Shown here: one piece after another, positions 25,819 to 37,659 of the stretch
Layout of the letters: each line of letters begins with the position of its first letter
How positions within the stretch are numbered: position 1 is the stretch's first letter
DNA from: Fragilariopsis cylindrus CCMP1102
Taxonomy: Eukaryota; Bacillariophyta; Bacillariophyceae; Bacillariales; Bacillariaceae
DNA length: 64,000 nucleotides
Direction: 5' to 3'
Assembly (NCBI GenBank): GCA_900095095.1
Contig: FMBT01000325.1
Coordinates: forward strand, 1 to 64,000
The notes under the pieces: model-generated
Database searches by the model: none
What the model saw: only the letters and a program-made list of their open reading frames with translations
What the model was told of the DNA's origin: nothing
Program-made: the position numbers and the translations under genes

Positions 25819-28800
25819 ATGGAGGAAGGAAGAGAACGTGACACTGTCACCGATCCAGCACGAGACTTGTTGGAAGACCTAATGGGAGACCAAATCGAAC
25901 GTAATACTGCAGATGACGGTGCTGGAGGAAATTTTAACAACGAAGAAGAAGGATCACCACAGCAAATAAGTAACCCACAAGTACCTGAAGGTAACACACC
26001 AACTATGATTGTGAGAACGCCCTCTCCGGTTGTCGGTCGAAAAGCTAATAATAGCTCAGTAACACTTCGTGGTACGAACGCGGACCCTTCGTCTTCCGCA
26101 AAGAAATACACGCCTATGAACCCAGGAGGACTTACCATGTACGAAAGAGCCATCTTGCAAAAAGAAGAAAGAGAACGAAAGATGAAAGAGCTGGAAAAAA
26201 CCTTAATGGTAGATTTAACTTTCACTCCCTCTCGTGGTACGAACGCGGACCCTTCATCTTCCGCAAAGAAAAACACGCCTAGAAATCGAGGCGGGTTAAC
26301 CATGTACGAAAGAACCATGTTGCAAAAAGAAGAGAAAAAACGAAAAATGAAAGAGCTGGAAAAATCCTTAATGGTAGATCTAACTTTCACTCCCTCTCGT
26401 ATCAGCTCTGGGAATAGAAAATATGATTGTGGAAATTCGACGGTCAGTAGCATAGGATCCAGCCCATCGATGATGGAAGGGAAAACCGGTGGTGAGTCTG
26501 TATTTTCACGGCTGTACACTGTAGACACCGCCGCATCTCGAGCGCGTAGACACCGGACACCGACTCGTAGCGGACTTACTAAGGGTAGATTGTTTGGTAC
26601 AAGCACCCCCAAGTCAGCGTCAGGTGCAGCAACAACAGGGGGTCGGAGCTTGTATTCGTCGGCTAGCCGATCTGTATGCACCATCCAAAGTGCAAGTCCA
26701 AGGGTGGAGGCATTATTCAAATCTGGAGAGGAGAAACTTCGAGCACGGAATTTATTGGACGAAGACGAATCGGAAAAAATAAATCGACGAATCGAAGACA
26801 AAGCTCTAAATTCGCCTGGTGTTTGTACGTTTAAACCGCAAACGAAATGGAATTTGATAGCTCAGCGTCGAAAGATGGCTAGTGAAGAGATTGAACGACA
26901 GGCGGACGAAGCTCGCCGATCGACACCAAAGATCATCGAAGCGGTGAGTACTGATTTTAATTTTGTTTTATGACTAACTTCTGATGTTTGCAACAATTAT
27001 ATAATATTTGATCACATCTGATTTTTGTTAAATTGAATTGTTTACATCTCATCCGTGATTGCTTTAACTACTCTAATAATTACGATTTCAGGAACAAGAA
27101 CAGAAACGACGTTTGAACGAAGAATCGACGGAGGAATGCACTTTTCGGCCTAAAGTCAAGTGGGATCTTATCAAAGAACGACGTGATATAAGTTCTAAAT
27201 CTTCTCCAGCAAAAAAGAGAAATGATAACATAAGGCAATTATCGCGCTACGAACGAGAAACATTAGAGCGGAATAGAAGATACGAAGAATTGAAATTGAA
27301 AGAGTGTAAGTAACACCTGAAAAAAAATGCGACTTCGACAGCATTAAATCTATGGTCCATCTCCTCGCTTGCACAAACTAATCATTTTTGCTTTTTCTCA
27401 TTCATCTCTCCTCGATAACTCAATTATACCTACTAGGTACCTTCAAACCCAAAGTTGACTGGAGTAAAGAGAGAGGAAATGGCAACGACGACAAAAAAGT
27501 TCGTAGTGATGATACCGACAAAAAGATTGCTAGCACCATTGTCTCTCCTCAACTTGCATCCACAGAAAAAATTGTTCGTCGAGATATGGTCGGTGATATC
27601 GAAAATCCGATATCTCCAGCTGAGAAGATTGAGAGCATGCGCGTAGAAGCTGATGCTCTAGCGCAAGTAGAATTACGAACAAAAGCAATTTCAGACAAAG
27701 AAGAACGTCTACATGAGGAAGAAAGAAATGCCGAAGAAGATGAAAGAGGGAAACTAATTGAAGCCCAAACCAGAGCCAAGGCCGATGACGAACGTAAACG
27801 ACTTGATTCTGTTGCAAAAGCTAAGGCTGACGAGGATCATATTGAACGAGAGCGACAACAACAACAAGAAAATGAGAGACTCGAGAACGTAAGAATTAAA
27901 CGGGAACGAGCCGAGCTTGAACGGATTGAAAACGAAAGACTTGAGCTTGAACGTATTGAAAAGAAGAAAGTTGAACTAATAGAACGTGAACGTTTAGAGA
28001 AAGCAAGACTCAAGAGAGAGGAACTTGAACGCGTCGAGCAATTACGCATCAAGATAAAAGAAGAGCGAATTCGCGAAGAGGAGGCAGAAAGGCAACGTGA
28101 GCGTTTAGAAAAGGAAAGACTCGAGCTTGAACGTATTGAAAAGGAGGAACTTGAACTGATTGAACTTGAACGTATTAAAAAGGAGGAACTTGAACTTATT
28201 GAACTTGAACGTATTGAAAAGGAGGAACTTGAACTAATTGAACTTGAACGTATTGAAAAGAAGAAACTTGAACTAATTGAACTTGAACGTATTGAAAAGG
28301 AGGAACTTGAACTAATTGAACTTGAACGTATTGAAAAGGAGGAACTTGAACTAATTGAACTTGAACGTATTGAAAAGGAGAAACTTGAACGTATTGAAAA
28401 GGAGAAACTTGAACTATTTGAACGTAAACGCTTAGAGAAGGCAAGACTTGAGAGAGAGGAACTTGAACGCGTTGAAAAGGAGAAGATCGAACTGATCGAA
28501 CGTGACCGTTTAGAGAAGGCAAGACTCGAGAGAGAGGAACTTGAACGCGTCGAGCAATTACGCAACGAGATGGAAGAAAAACGAATTCGCGAAGAGAAGG
28601 AAGAAATACAACGTGCTGAAGAAAAACTAAGAGAACTAGCAGAAGAGAAGGATCGCATTTTGGTTCTGAAGAAAGAGAAAGAAGAAGAAGAAGAAAAAAA
28701 CGCATTAAGGAATTGGAAGATGAAGAGTTTAGATTGCTTGAAGAGGCACGTGAACGTGAGGAGGAACTTGAGGCTGTTGCAAAACAGAAGCGACTTGAGG

Positions 28801-29909
28801 CTGTTGCAAAAGCTAAAGCTGACGAGGAACAGGAACGACTTGAGGCTGTTGCAAAAGCTACAGTTGATGAGGAACAGGAACGGCTTGAGGCTGTTGCAAA
28901 AGCTACAGCTGATGAGGAACAGGCACGGCTTGAGGCTGTTGCAAAAGCAGAGAAAGCAAGAATAGCTGAAGAGGAGCGAGTTGAGGCTGTTGCAAAAGCT
29001 AAAGCTGATGAGGAACAGGCACGGCTTGAGGCTGTTGCAAAAGCAGAGAAAGCAAGAATAGCTGAAGAGGAACGAATTGAGGCTGTTGCAAAAGCTAAAG
29101 CTGATGAGGAACAGGCACGGCTTGAGGCTGTTGCAAAATCAGAGAAAGCAAGAATAGCTGAAGAGGAACGAATCGAGGTTGATGCAAAAGCTAAAGCTGC
29201 TGCTGATGAGGAACAGGCACGGCTTGAGGCTGTTGCAAAAGCAAATAAAGAAAGAATAGCCGAAGAAGAACGGAATTGGCTTGAAGCTGTTGATAAAGCC
29301 AGGGCAGAGGAAGAGTGGAAGCGGATCCAACTAAAAGAAAAGGAACAAAAGGCCGCAGAGGCAGAAGCTAAATTGAAACGTGAACATGAATTGGAAGCTG
29401 CATGGGCATCTGCTTCCATAGAAGAGGCAGCAGCTGTGGAGGAGGCACATATAACTAAACCAATGGCCGAATCCAAGTACGAAATACAAATTGCCGAAGA
29501 AAAACGACTCGAAGAAGAGGCTCTAATGCTTTCAAGAGAAAGCGAAGAAAAACGACTCGAAGAAGAGGATCTTATTCTTTCACGAGAACTTGAAATTGCC
29601 GAGAAAAAAAGGGCCGAGTACGAAATGCAGATTAAACTCGAAGAAGAGGCTCTTATGCTTTCACGAGAACCTCAAATTGCCGAGAAAAAAAGATCAAAAG
29701 AAGAAGAAACTCAATCACCTAATAATAACAGAGTCGGAAAATGGATGTCGCGTCTAAACTTAAAGGCGAACAAATTTAAAGCTAACTTCGATACTTCAAG
29801 TGAAGCTGCGACGGTCGGAGAAAACAACAGTAATGCGTTTCCAAAGGTCCTCTTTGACGATGGTGGTGAAGCAGATTCCCTGAAGGAGCCTGAAATTGGA
29901 TCGATATAA
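25819..29909 (+). CDS. Giant charged-helix protein with repeated TFxP modules
   Basis: The ATG is at 25819; exons are 25819-26943, 27092-27305 and 27437-29909 (introns 148 and 131 nt). The N-terminal third repeats a module: a charged helix beginning YER, then a short motif ending in TFxP. Examples are DLTFTPSR (twice), VCTFKPQTKW, ECTFRPKVKW and ECTFKPKVDW. Introns sit beside the last three modules. The rest is almost entirely Glu/Lys/Arg/Ala helix in two repeat families (13-residue and EAVAKAKADEEQ units), probably a stable single alpha-helix or coiled coil. At an A7 run (28694-28700) the helix continues one frame over (minus one) to the stop at 29909; the original frame stops at 28967. With that correction it is about 1270 residues. 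CTFxP modules with charged helices are common in protist cytoskeletal and flagellar proteins, so a structural role is possible. I do not recognise a named family. Confidence 0.78.
26068..26397 (+). repeat. Two tandem 165-bp coding units
   Basis: Both units begin CGTGGTACGAACGCGGAC, at 26068 and 26233, and code 55 residues (RGTNADPSSSAKK ... LTFTPS) with few differences. This is a recent duplication inside the first exon. Confidence 0.9.
28150..28383 (+). repeat. Six tandem 39-bp units coding a 13-residue helix repeat
   Basis: Units start at 28150, 28189, 28228, 28267, 28306 and 28345 and read LELIELERIEKEE with one or two changes. Partial units flank the block. Thirteen residues is not a heptad multiple. 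Confidence 0.92.
28779..29250 (+). repeat. Alternating 45- and 51-bp units coding EAVAKA repeats
   Basis: Fifteen-residue units EAVAKAKADEEQARL alternate with seventeen-residue units EAVAKAEKARIAEEERI, making a 96-bp higher-order period in the middle. The 5' part has only 45-bp units. Confidence 0.85.
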
Positions 29910-30363
29910 AATATTTTAATTTTGATATAATATAATACCAGTATAGTTTTTATGTTTCCTACTTTCATCACGTTGTTTATTCCTTCTTACTAGCTAGTAG
30001 TAGTAGTGTTAATTCTATCCATCTCGCGTTTAAGTTATTCTACTAGACAATGAAACAAACTGCTAAAATATAAATTGTTCTATACTTTTTCAATATTTTT
30101 ATTGAAGAGTTATTTTCAATTGAAATTAAATCCCGCGGGACTACGCGGTCCGGGCAGTCGTTGTATGTTGCGCGCGCGCCCGACGAGGTGAGAAATGATC
30201 ACAAAAAAAAGTATGTGGATAAAGAAAATTGTACTTCCGTTTGGGTTTTGCCGGGAGCGAGACAATCGAACAATTTAGTATGGGTCAACGCTTCGAATTT
30301 ATTTCACGGAAAGTGCTTTGAAAAATAAACAATACTACAAACTGATAACTACCAACACGCAGC
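29910..30363. promoter_or_regulatory. Spacer with a GC-rich patch
   Basis: 454 bp. A patch at 30130-30190 is far more GC-rich than its surroundings (CCCGCGGGA, GCGCGCGCGC). It lies about 175-235 bp before the ATG at 30364, where promoter elements would be expected. No known element identified. Confidence 0.4.
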
Positions 30364-32366
30364 ATGGAATATAATCGACATCGAACAGAGCTTCCCACAT
30401 TGACACCATCTGGTATCATCGTGGGGGGACAATATCCCTGTGATATAGATACTGCAAAATTTCATTCTCGTCAAGCAATACAGATTCTTGATGGTGAGTA
30501 GGTATACACAATATATATTAGTAAAGAGCGAGCATTTGGAGTGATCATGTATTGTATCTTTCCTGTCTAATCTAAAACATGCCTATTGCTTCCCAACTCC
30601 AACTGACTCTGGTAATGTAATGCAATCAAGATCTGAATCAGTCTATTACACCATCGGAGCGATGGCAAACCCTGCAGAGAGCACTGTATCTTTTTTCCCA
30701 CAATATCGTCGAATTTCATAACAATGAGATATCTATGGGATTCGATAAGGCACTTTGCCTCAAACTTGGATATGCAGTTGTTACCACACAGAAGGACGCA
30801 ACATACGTACCTAAGGAAATAGTTTTGATCTGTCAGTGTTTGCTTCAAGTTTTCAAGTGTTCCTCGGAACATCGGTTGTGCTCATTTCGACATGTAGGCG
30901 TCACAGAACTTATTCCATTGTTAATACAGATTTGGACAAATATAATACAAAACAAAGTCAAGACAGATCGACAGCCTTCGGATAATGATGAGGGACTTCT
31001 GTTGATTATTCGAATCATAAGAGTATTTTCAAAATTAATTCCTGCAAAGTCTAGCTTAATCAACTATCTCAACGGTGCTTTCCTTGGACATTTACTTCGA
31101 GACATGCATGAATGGATGAGAGAGCCTGAGTTGTCAGTATTGTATTCATCGAATGAGGTTTTATGGGAAGCTCTTGGCCTCGTAAAGGACCTAACCTTTC
31201 GATCACAAACAACCGACAAAGAAGCATTGTTACGTTTAGAAGAGGGGGTACTTTTGAAAACCATATCCATCTGCTGTGGCAATGTGAAATCACTTCACCC
31301 TAGAATACAAGAATGGTGGAGTTCCGTAATTTGGAATCTTGTATTAGATCGTTCCATCTGTCAAATTTTGATGTCCACAAATTTCGGAAAAGTAAATAAA
31401 AATGAAAATACAGTCTTCGATGGGCTTCTTCAAATATTGAAGGATGATGACGATATCAATGTAGGAAAATCCGGTGTTTCCATTAGAATCAAAAAGAATG
31501 CAATCAGTGCCATTGGCAATATTGTGGCAGATTCTCGAAATCATAAGATTATCTTTCAGAATGCAGTTACAGCCAGCTCGTCTACCTTGCTACCACGGTT
31601 AATAAATTTAGTGGAAAGTGATGTAGATCCGGTAGTACGTAGACGAGCTATGCGGACTATTCGTTGCTTAGCGTGTTCAACGGACTCTACAACAAAATCG
31701 TTTGTGGAAGAAGAAAATCTCTCATCCTTTTTGATAAGTATGATTTCACGAAATTCATTACACGACGATGAAAATGATCACGATATGCTGGTCCAGGCTT
31801 GTCAGACAGTAATAGCTTTGGGTGGATCAATCAAAGTAGAGGCTTGGTCTCATTTGGAAAAAGTACTGGTACAACAGATAGAAACAACAACATTCACCAG
31901 GATCATATCAGCAGCCATTCAATGTTTAATAGAATGCATGAGAAATAATCCATCATCACGAAGCCCATCGTCAGAAGTGTTTTGGAAGCGTCTTGAAATG
32001 TCAGTATCGAACAGTCCAGAAACGCATATACATATTTCTAGTTTACTTGTCATGCTAGCAAAAATTGAGAAAAGACCAGGAGGTTTCGCGGCTGAGAACA
32101 TAGAAAACCCAAGCATTCTAACAACAACACCAGTCGTCAACACCGTGACGACAATGCTTCTAGAGTCAGGAATAAGCAAAGAAGATTCAAGGAACCAGGC
32201 TCTAGAGGCTGTTCTCATCCTTACTGAAAACGAAGCTAATAAGAGGCCATTGGCCGAAAATGATAGGCTATTATCAGGCTTGGTATCTCTCTGTCTTATG
32301 CAGCCAGATAAAAAAAACAAAGATTCCATCAAACAAGTTATTCTGCAACTAGTTCCAGAAATATAA
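30364..32366 (+). CDS. ARM/HEAT-like helical repeat protein, unknown
   Basis: Exons 30364-30493 and 30631-32366 (137-nt intron, phase 1) give 621 residues. The splice joins IQILDG to DLNQSITPSERWQTLQRALY. The body is all-helical with segments of the armadillo kind, for example VDPVVRRRAMRTIRCLACST and KKNAISAIGNIVADSRNHK. It has no signal peptide, transmembrane segment or catalytic motif. Such proteins are usually scaffolds or transport adaptors. It is convergent with the MYND gene. Frame and splice sites are intact throughout. Confidence 0.75.
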
Positions 32367-32927
32367 ACCAATTACTGTGAAAGCATCCATTTGAATACTT
32401 AGTAGTACATCTCATGTAGCATTATAATGTACAACCCAAATGAGATAAGAGACTAAAACATTGCATTCGATAATCGATAGTAATTATTTGTTAATTGAAC
32501 ACACATTTAAATTTTTCTATAACTTTTGTGAACGAGTTAGTGGTATACAATTGAATAGCTAAAAGAACCAGATCTGAAGGTGAAGACTATGATAATGATA
32601 ATAATGATGGAGAAACTTGTTCTGGAGAAGAACCGAAGAAATTAGATAATCTACAAAGAAGGATATAATATGAAATGTTGTTGTTAATATTATCTCCACT
32701 GACCTTCAGTCTAAAGATTTCGACTGGACAGATATAGTATGTGCGCAATAATTTGTGGATCAATTGATCCATCGCGACCGTCCACCGATGCTGGGTGCAT
32801 TTTTTCTTCCTGTATTCTTTCCATATGTAATTGTTGTCTTCGAACATCATTTTAATAGAAGGCTTCGATTGTATTCTCTCTCCCCCCCCCCCCCCCCCTC
32901 CAAGCGGCCACCAACAAACACACTTAC
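32367..32927. other. Convergent spacer with a C17 run and a 16-bp palindrome
   Basis: The C run is at 32882-32898. TGGATCAATTGATCCA, a perfect palindrome, is at about 32755-32770. If the MYND gene is a selenoprotein, a SECIS element should lie here on the minus strand; I did not find a convincing one by eye. Confidence 0.5.
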
Positions 32928-33716
32928 TCATGCATTCTTTTTTATTGCAGCAATAAGGTCCTTGGCATTTCCACCTGCCATTGCATTTACAGTATTTTTG
33001 TACCTCTCATAAAGGCTATGAACGTCTTTGCCTTTCCAATTCAAAAAATCAGAGCCAACGTAAATGGTGTACATACCGTTGCATTCTTTTTTCCAGTCTC
33101 ATGGTAGGACAGACCGACATTTACAAGAATGATTTAGGGTCCTTACTATTTTCGTAAAGACGTATGGTCTCAGACATAGATTCTTGATCCTTTCTCCCAG
33201 CAGTGCAAATGGAAGAGTCACCGCAGTTTGTATGGACAATCTTGGATATTTAGCGGACGACGGTAAAGCTTCAAGGATAAGTATGGGAACGTGCGTTTTA
33301 TTGTATAGCGTTTGGTCTGGATTTTCATTATTTGGCCCGATCAAGAGGACTTGCAATGCAATAAGTTGAATTAAACGGCCATATTTTTCCTTGAAGTACT
33401 CGATACGCTGGTAGTTGGTGTCGTCGATGTCGTCGATGCCAACTTCCATCTTTACGATTTTATCGCCGCCGTCTATCACCTTGACGGCTTCGCATTTCAT
33501 GTCGTGTCCGTCTTTCCAGTGCTTTTTCTGACACTCCTTAGAGCAATATTTCTTAGACCAGCAGCGGGAACATTTTTTGAACTTGTTCTGTTTCGTTTCT
33601 TCTTTTCCACAACCAGGACCATCACATTCATGAACCGGAACTTCCCGAGAATCGCCAATGCCGTAGACGCTTCTAATTTGTTCAACGGATAGAATGTTTA
33701 GGTTATTACTGCTCAT
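32928..33716 (-). CDS. MYND zinc-finger protein with an in-frame TGA
   Basis: The ATG at 33716 opens 205 codons to a TGA at 33101-33099. The same frame then continues 56 codons to a second stop at 32930-32928. The MYND finger is complete at about residues 30-75: CDGPGCGK, KKCSRCWSKKYCSKECQKKH, WKDGHDMKC, with the C2-C2-C2-HC ligands for two zinc ions. MYND fingers mediate protein contacts. The region after the first TGA reads DWKKECNGMYTIYVGSDFLN and so on. It looks coding, with WKGKDVHSLYERY and no low complexity, and no intron of usable length and phase removes the TGA. It may be selenocysteine (the host has selenoprotein K), a TGG-to-TGA change (LPWDWKKEC would read naturally), or an error. 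A short NHSC just upstream recalls SMYD SET domains but the rest of SET is absent. Confidence 0.72.
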
Positions 33717-34952
33717 CGCTTTGGTTGATGGAGATTAGATATCGGATTAGTCCAAGTATTGAATAGTAGTTGTGCTGTGTTGTGTTGCGTTGTGTTTATC
33801 AGTCCTATAAAATGAAGATGTAAAATATAAAAGCGGTCGAGGTATTTTCACATTATGTACGATTGAGGTTCGAATGCGTGCGTGCCTTCTTTAGCCGTCA
33901 GTAAGCGGTATATTAGTAGCAGCAAAAAAAAGGAGGAATCAAGAATGACTGAAGGAATGAATCAATAATAATAATGTCTAACAAATTAAATAAATTAACC
34001 ACAACCACAACCACAACCACAACCACCACAACCATTTATTATTAGCAAATTATTTGATGACTTGAATGATAATAGTATGAGTTTGTTTGAAAAAGAAAAC
34101 AAGTTTGTTAACATCATCAAACCATGGAACTGTGCACAACAAATATGTTGGAATGACTATCACTCATTGGAGGACTGAAAGAACATCTTCCAAGTACCTA
34201 TTTTTGGTGTCTCTGAACCCCCCCCCCCCCCTTTCTAGGTACAGTTAGTTCTCTTCACCTCTGAGATTAATGGTGGTTATTTGTAATGCATGTATTATTC
34301 TCCTCTATCTAGTATGTTACTTCCTTATTTTACTTGTAGTGTCACATTCTGTGGCAACAAGAAACAGAGGATGTGCACTACTACTACAGGGCTTTTATTA
34401 TCTAGCAATATATAATGGTTTTCAATGGGTTCAGTATTTTATCCTATTAATGTGCTGACAGAACTATAGGTCTATCTTCTACTATCTTTATCTTTTACCA
34501 CTGTTCTCCCCTTACTCAATCAACAACTCCTTTTGTTGTGATTGTGTTGATATTTAGACTCTTTACACCATCATACTAACTCGTACAGAAATATAAATAT
34601 ATCAAATGATTCTTCTTGGATACCTCATCAGGACACCACACATATTCCATAATTATATCGTTCCATAGAAATGTCATTTTTGTAACTTACTCTCTTTTGA
34701 GACAATAATCAGCTAACTACTCAAATAATAGTATAATATCTATTAGTATGAAATAGCGTTGATTCAAATTGAAATCTTTCAATAACCCTTCAAAATATCT
34801 TAATAATAACCCTTCAAAAAGGTAGGTTAAGAGTATCAAGCGCATATCTTACATCATGTTATAAAATAGCATCTAGCAAAAAATGAGAATACGAAAAATA
34901 CTGTAATGATTATGAATTCTATTTAACGTTTAATTGCATATTCTAGATAGCT
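33717..34952. other. Gene-free spacer
   Basis: 1.24 kb. It holds an imperfect (CCACAA)n microsatellite at 33998-34033 and a C14 run at 34218-34231. No coding or RNA feature recognised. Confidence 0.5.
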
Positions 34953-37659
34953 TTAATCTCTCTTTGCTATCGACCTAATTTTGCTTCTGATACCGTCAAT
35001 TTCCGCCTGTGTGACCAGATAGTTGATTGTTTCACTGCGGCATTTCCACAAGCAAATCACCAACTTTTTTAAATAGTCATTCTCAAATCCTTCCAGTGTA
35101 ACGACAAAAGAACCCATCGTTAGATCTCGGGTTTTGGCAGCAAACTCATCAGAGAAGTCCTTAATTTGAACCGATGGTGCGCTCAAACATAATTCAAAAT
35201 CTTTCAGATTTGCAGATATTTTCCTTTTTGTCATATGAGGTGCAACAAAGTGGACGCCTTCTTGAGCTACTCTATATCCAACTTCACACTCCTTATTGTT
35301 TCGTACAAAGCCCTTCAAACCAGTGTTAATAACAGTTACCTTTTCTTGAAGTCCCTTATCAATTAAGTGTGTCTTTATCGAATTCGTTACAAAATACAAA
35401 ACCTTTGAATCACCACCAGCACGGACAAAGTACTGACCAAACTTAAAGTTCTCATCATCAAGGCCGTAATATTCCTTTAGCGGTTCGAAGATTTCACGAG
35501 ATACAGGTACAAAATCATCCTTACCAATCGTTTTGCTCTTTCTACCATCTTTTTCTTCAATAAAAGTTCTTTTCATCTCTCTCTTGACTTTCTGCTCAAC
35601 ATCTGTCATATTTTCCTCTGCTGATACATCTGCTGGTACATCAGCTGATACATCTGCTGGTACATCAGCTGATACATCTGCTGATCATGCATCTTCGATC
35701 TTTGCCTTCTTAATTTTAGGCTCACTATCACCCTCATCAACGTTGATCTTCTTTGCGTTCGCAACTGTTCCCTTGGAATCATTCTGTTTTTCAAAATCTT
35801 CTACTTGAAGAGCCTCGAATCGTTTCCGCGTTCTAGCATTAAAAGGTGCCACTTTCTTCAAAAGCGCAACAAAAAAACCACCGGTATCCATGTCTTGGGG
35901 TAAGATTCGCATGCAGTGCTTCAAATTAAATTTGGATATCTCTTCGGGAGTAGGCGGAAAGCAAGTTGAACGAATCCGTTTGCGCATCTCATCCGGAACT
36001 TCATCGTAGGATGAAAATTCGAACATACCAGCCGACTCAACTAGTTTCTTAAGTTCTACTTTATCGTCCATCGAATTCGGCTGAAACGTCGTTCGAATTG
36101 AAACTTTCTCTTTCTTCATTGGTTCGACTTCAGATTTTTCGGTGTCTTTGTTGATATCTTGAATCTCCGTTAATACATCTGGTGCCAACTTGTCGTTGCT
36201 TGCTTCGGTTACACATGCTGTCTCTTCCGTTTCTGTTTTGTTCTTTTTTGCCCATTCCTCTCGTCGAGCAACCATTTTGGCGTTATTCTTTTTCTTCTGG
36301 TTTTTAATTTGCAGTGCGCTTTTGACTTCGGATAGATTCGTCCAAGTATCCATACCCGGTCGCGATACCAAACCGGTCAGCTCCGACTTTCGTTCGACTA
36401 GTTCAAGGCTCCCCTCTGACGCTCGTAGTAATTCCGCCACTACGGCTTCATTTTCTATGGGATTCATCGAACATGTAGAATAACAAAGATATCCACCGAC
36501 CTTAGTCGATTGTGCACCCCGAAGAGCGATTGCCAATTGGAGTGGATGAAGAGCGTACCCGTTAAGACAAGTCCAGTTCTTCCAAACTCCTGGATTTTTT
36601 CGAGTCGTTCCGTCACCGGAGCAGGGGACGTCACATAACACTCTATCGAAAATACCCTCATCTGAATCTCCCGTCGATTCGCTGTCTTTGCTACGCAAAA
36701 GAGGAAAGAACCGTGCATCACAACTGGTGATGAAGACGGCAGGACTGTTGATGCGTCTCATTTGATGTACGAGCATGTAGGCTCTCTTAACGTCAGCATC
36801 GTTGGCTACCACGCACCCAACGGGTTCATGACAATCTTTATCTGTTGGTAGATTGACGATTTCTAACAGCTGTGATGTCTTACTACCAGGTGCGGCAGCC
36901 ATATCAAGTATAACATGATGAGGTTTTGGATCCAAAACTATTGGCGGAATCATCGAAACCGCTTCTTGTCTCGTCACGAAGCCTGCCTCAGTTTGGACTT
37001 TGAGCCAGTTATGGAAGGGTTTAAAAGCTGTATTTCTGCGGAGAGTCTGTTTGTCGATGCTCACCTGATATCCATGAGGAATAAAGGGGATCTTCCGTGC
37101 CGGTGCAATGAATTTGATTTCCTTCTCAAGTGGCGCGTGTTCAGCATCTGGTTTAGCTTCTTTCAGGTCTGGATCTTGATCGTTTGATGAGTCTTCTTTC
37201 TTTTGCTGTCCTTGTCCTGTTGTTCCCGTTGAAGGCGGCGTGTACCACCCTTCGGTTCCACCTCGATTCTCATCTTTTTCCCAAGGAATTCTTCCAATTC
37301 TTTCTTGAGACTATCGCGCAAATCGGGATCTACGTCGTTTCCGATACGAAACGAGGTTGGCAGAATGGATTTCATTGACGTCAGCCAACGTAGTCGTTCA
37401 GATTCTTTTTCCGCTGCGGTAGAACATTCGACAAAGCTAGTATCTGTCGTCGCCGTTGCTGTCATTTCTAGATGTGCATGAGAATTATGGATTCCCTGAT
37501 ACGCGTAAAAGGCTTCCATTTTAAGTTCCCGGTCTGTACAAGACAGTATGGATCACGCTCCTTGCCCCAATCGGGATTGTTTTTTTTGCTATCGTTGCCA
37601 TCGCGACCGCCCTTGCCCTCCTTTTTCTTCTTATTTTTGCGACTCCAGTTACGACCCAT
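34953..37659 (-). CDS. NSUN2: tRNA (cytosine-5) methyltransferase, NSUN2/TRM4 type
   Basis: The enzyme methylates cytosine-5 in tRNA with S-adenosylmethionine. From the ATG at 37659 (MGRNWSRKNKKKK, basic), the N-terminal RLRWLTSMKSILPTSFRIG is typical. The Rossmann core follows, with HVILDMAAAPGSKTSQLLE (AdoMet), DVPCSGDGTTRKNP and YSTCSMNPIENEAVV holding the two catalytic Cys. The C-terminal domain FKFGQYFVRAGGDSKVLYFV runs to the stop at 34953. Two places need a missing base: the A run at 37519-37522, and 37192-37204. An in-frame TGA at 35687-35685 lies in a linker of (ADVSADVP)n. It disappears if a 105-nt intron 35725-35621 (donor GTGAGC, phase 1) is spliced out. The 12-bp repeats give further in-phase acceptors. 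The family call is secure; the exact exons are not. Confidence 0.88.

Noticed and set aside
27837-28658. Minus-strand Ser/Phe/Arg-rich frames of 273 and 426 codons across the helix repeats.
   Set aside because: They are antisense to the plus-strand Glu/Lys repeats; the plus strand has start, introns and modules.
30130-30190. GC-rich patch as a second MITE end or a tRNA fragment.
   Set aside because: No matching inverted partner and no cloverleaf or TpsiC-like sequence.
35600-35690. The in-frame TGA in NSUN2 as selenocysteine.
   Set aside because: It lies in a repetitive linker without catalytic role, and a phase-matched intron removes it.
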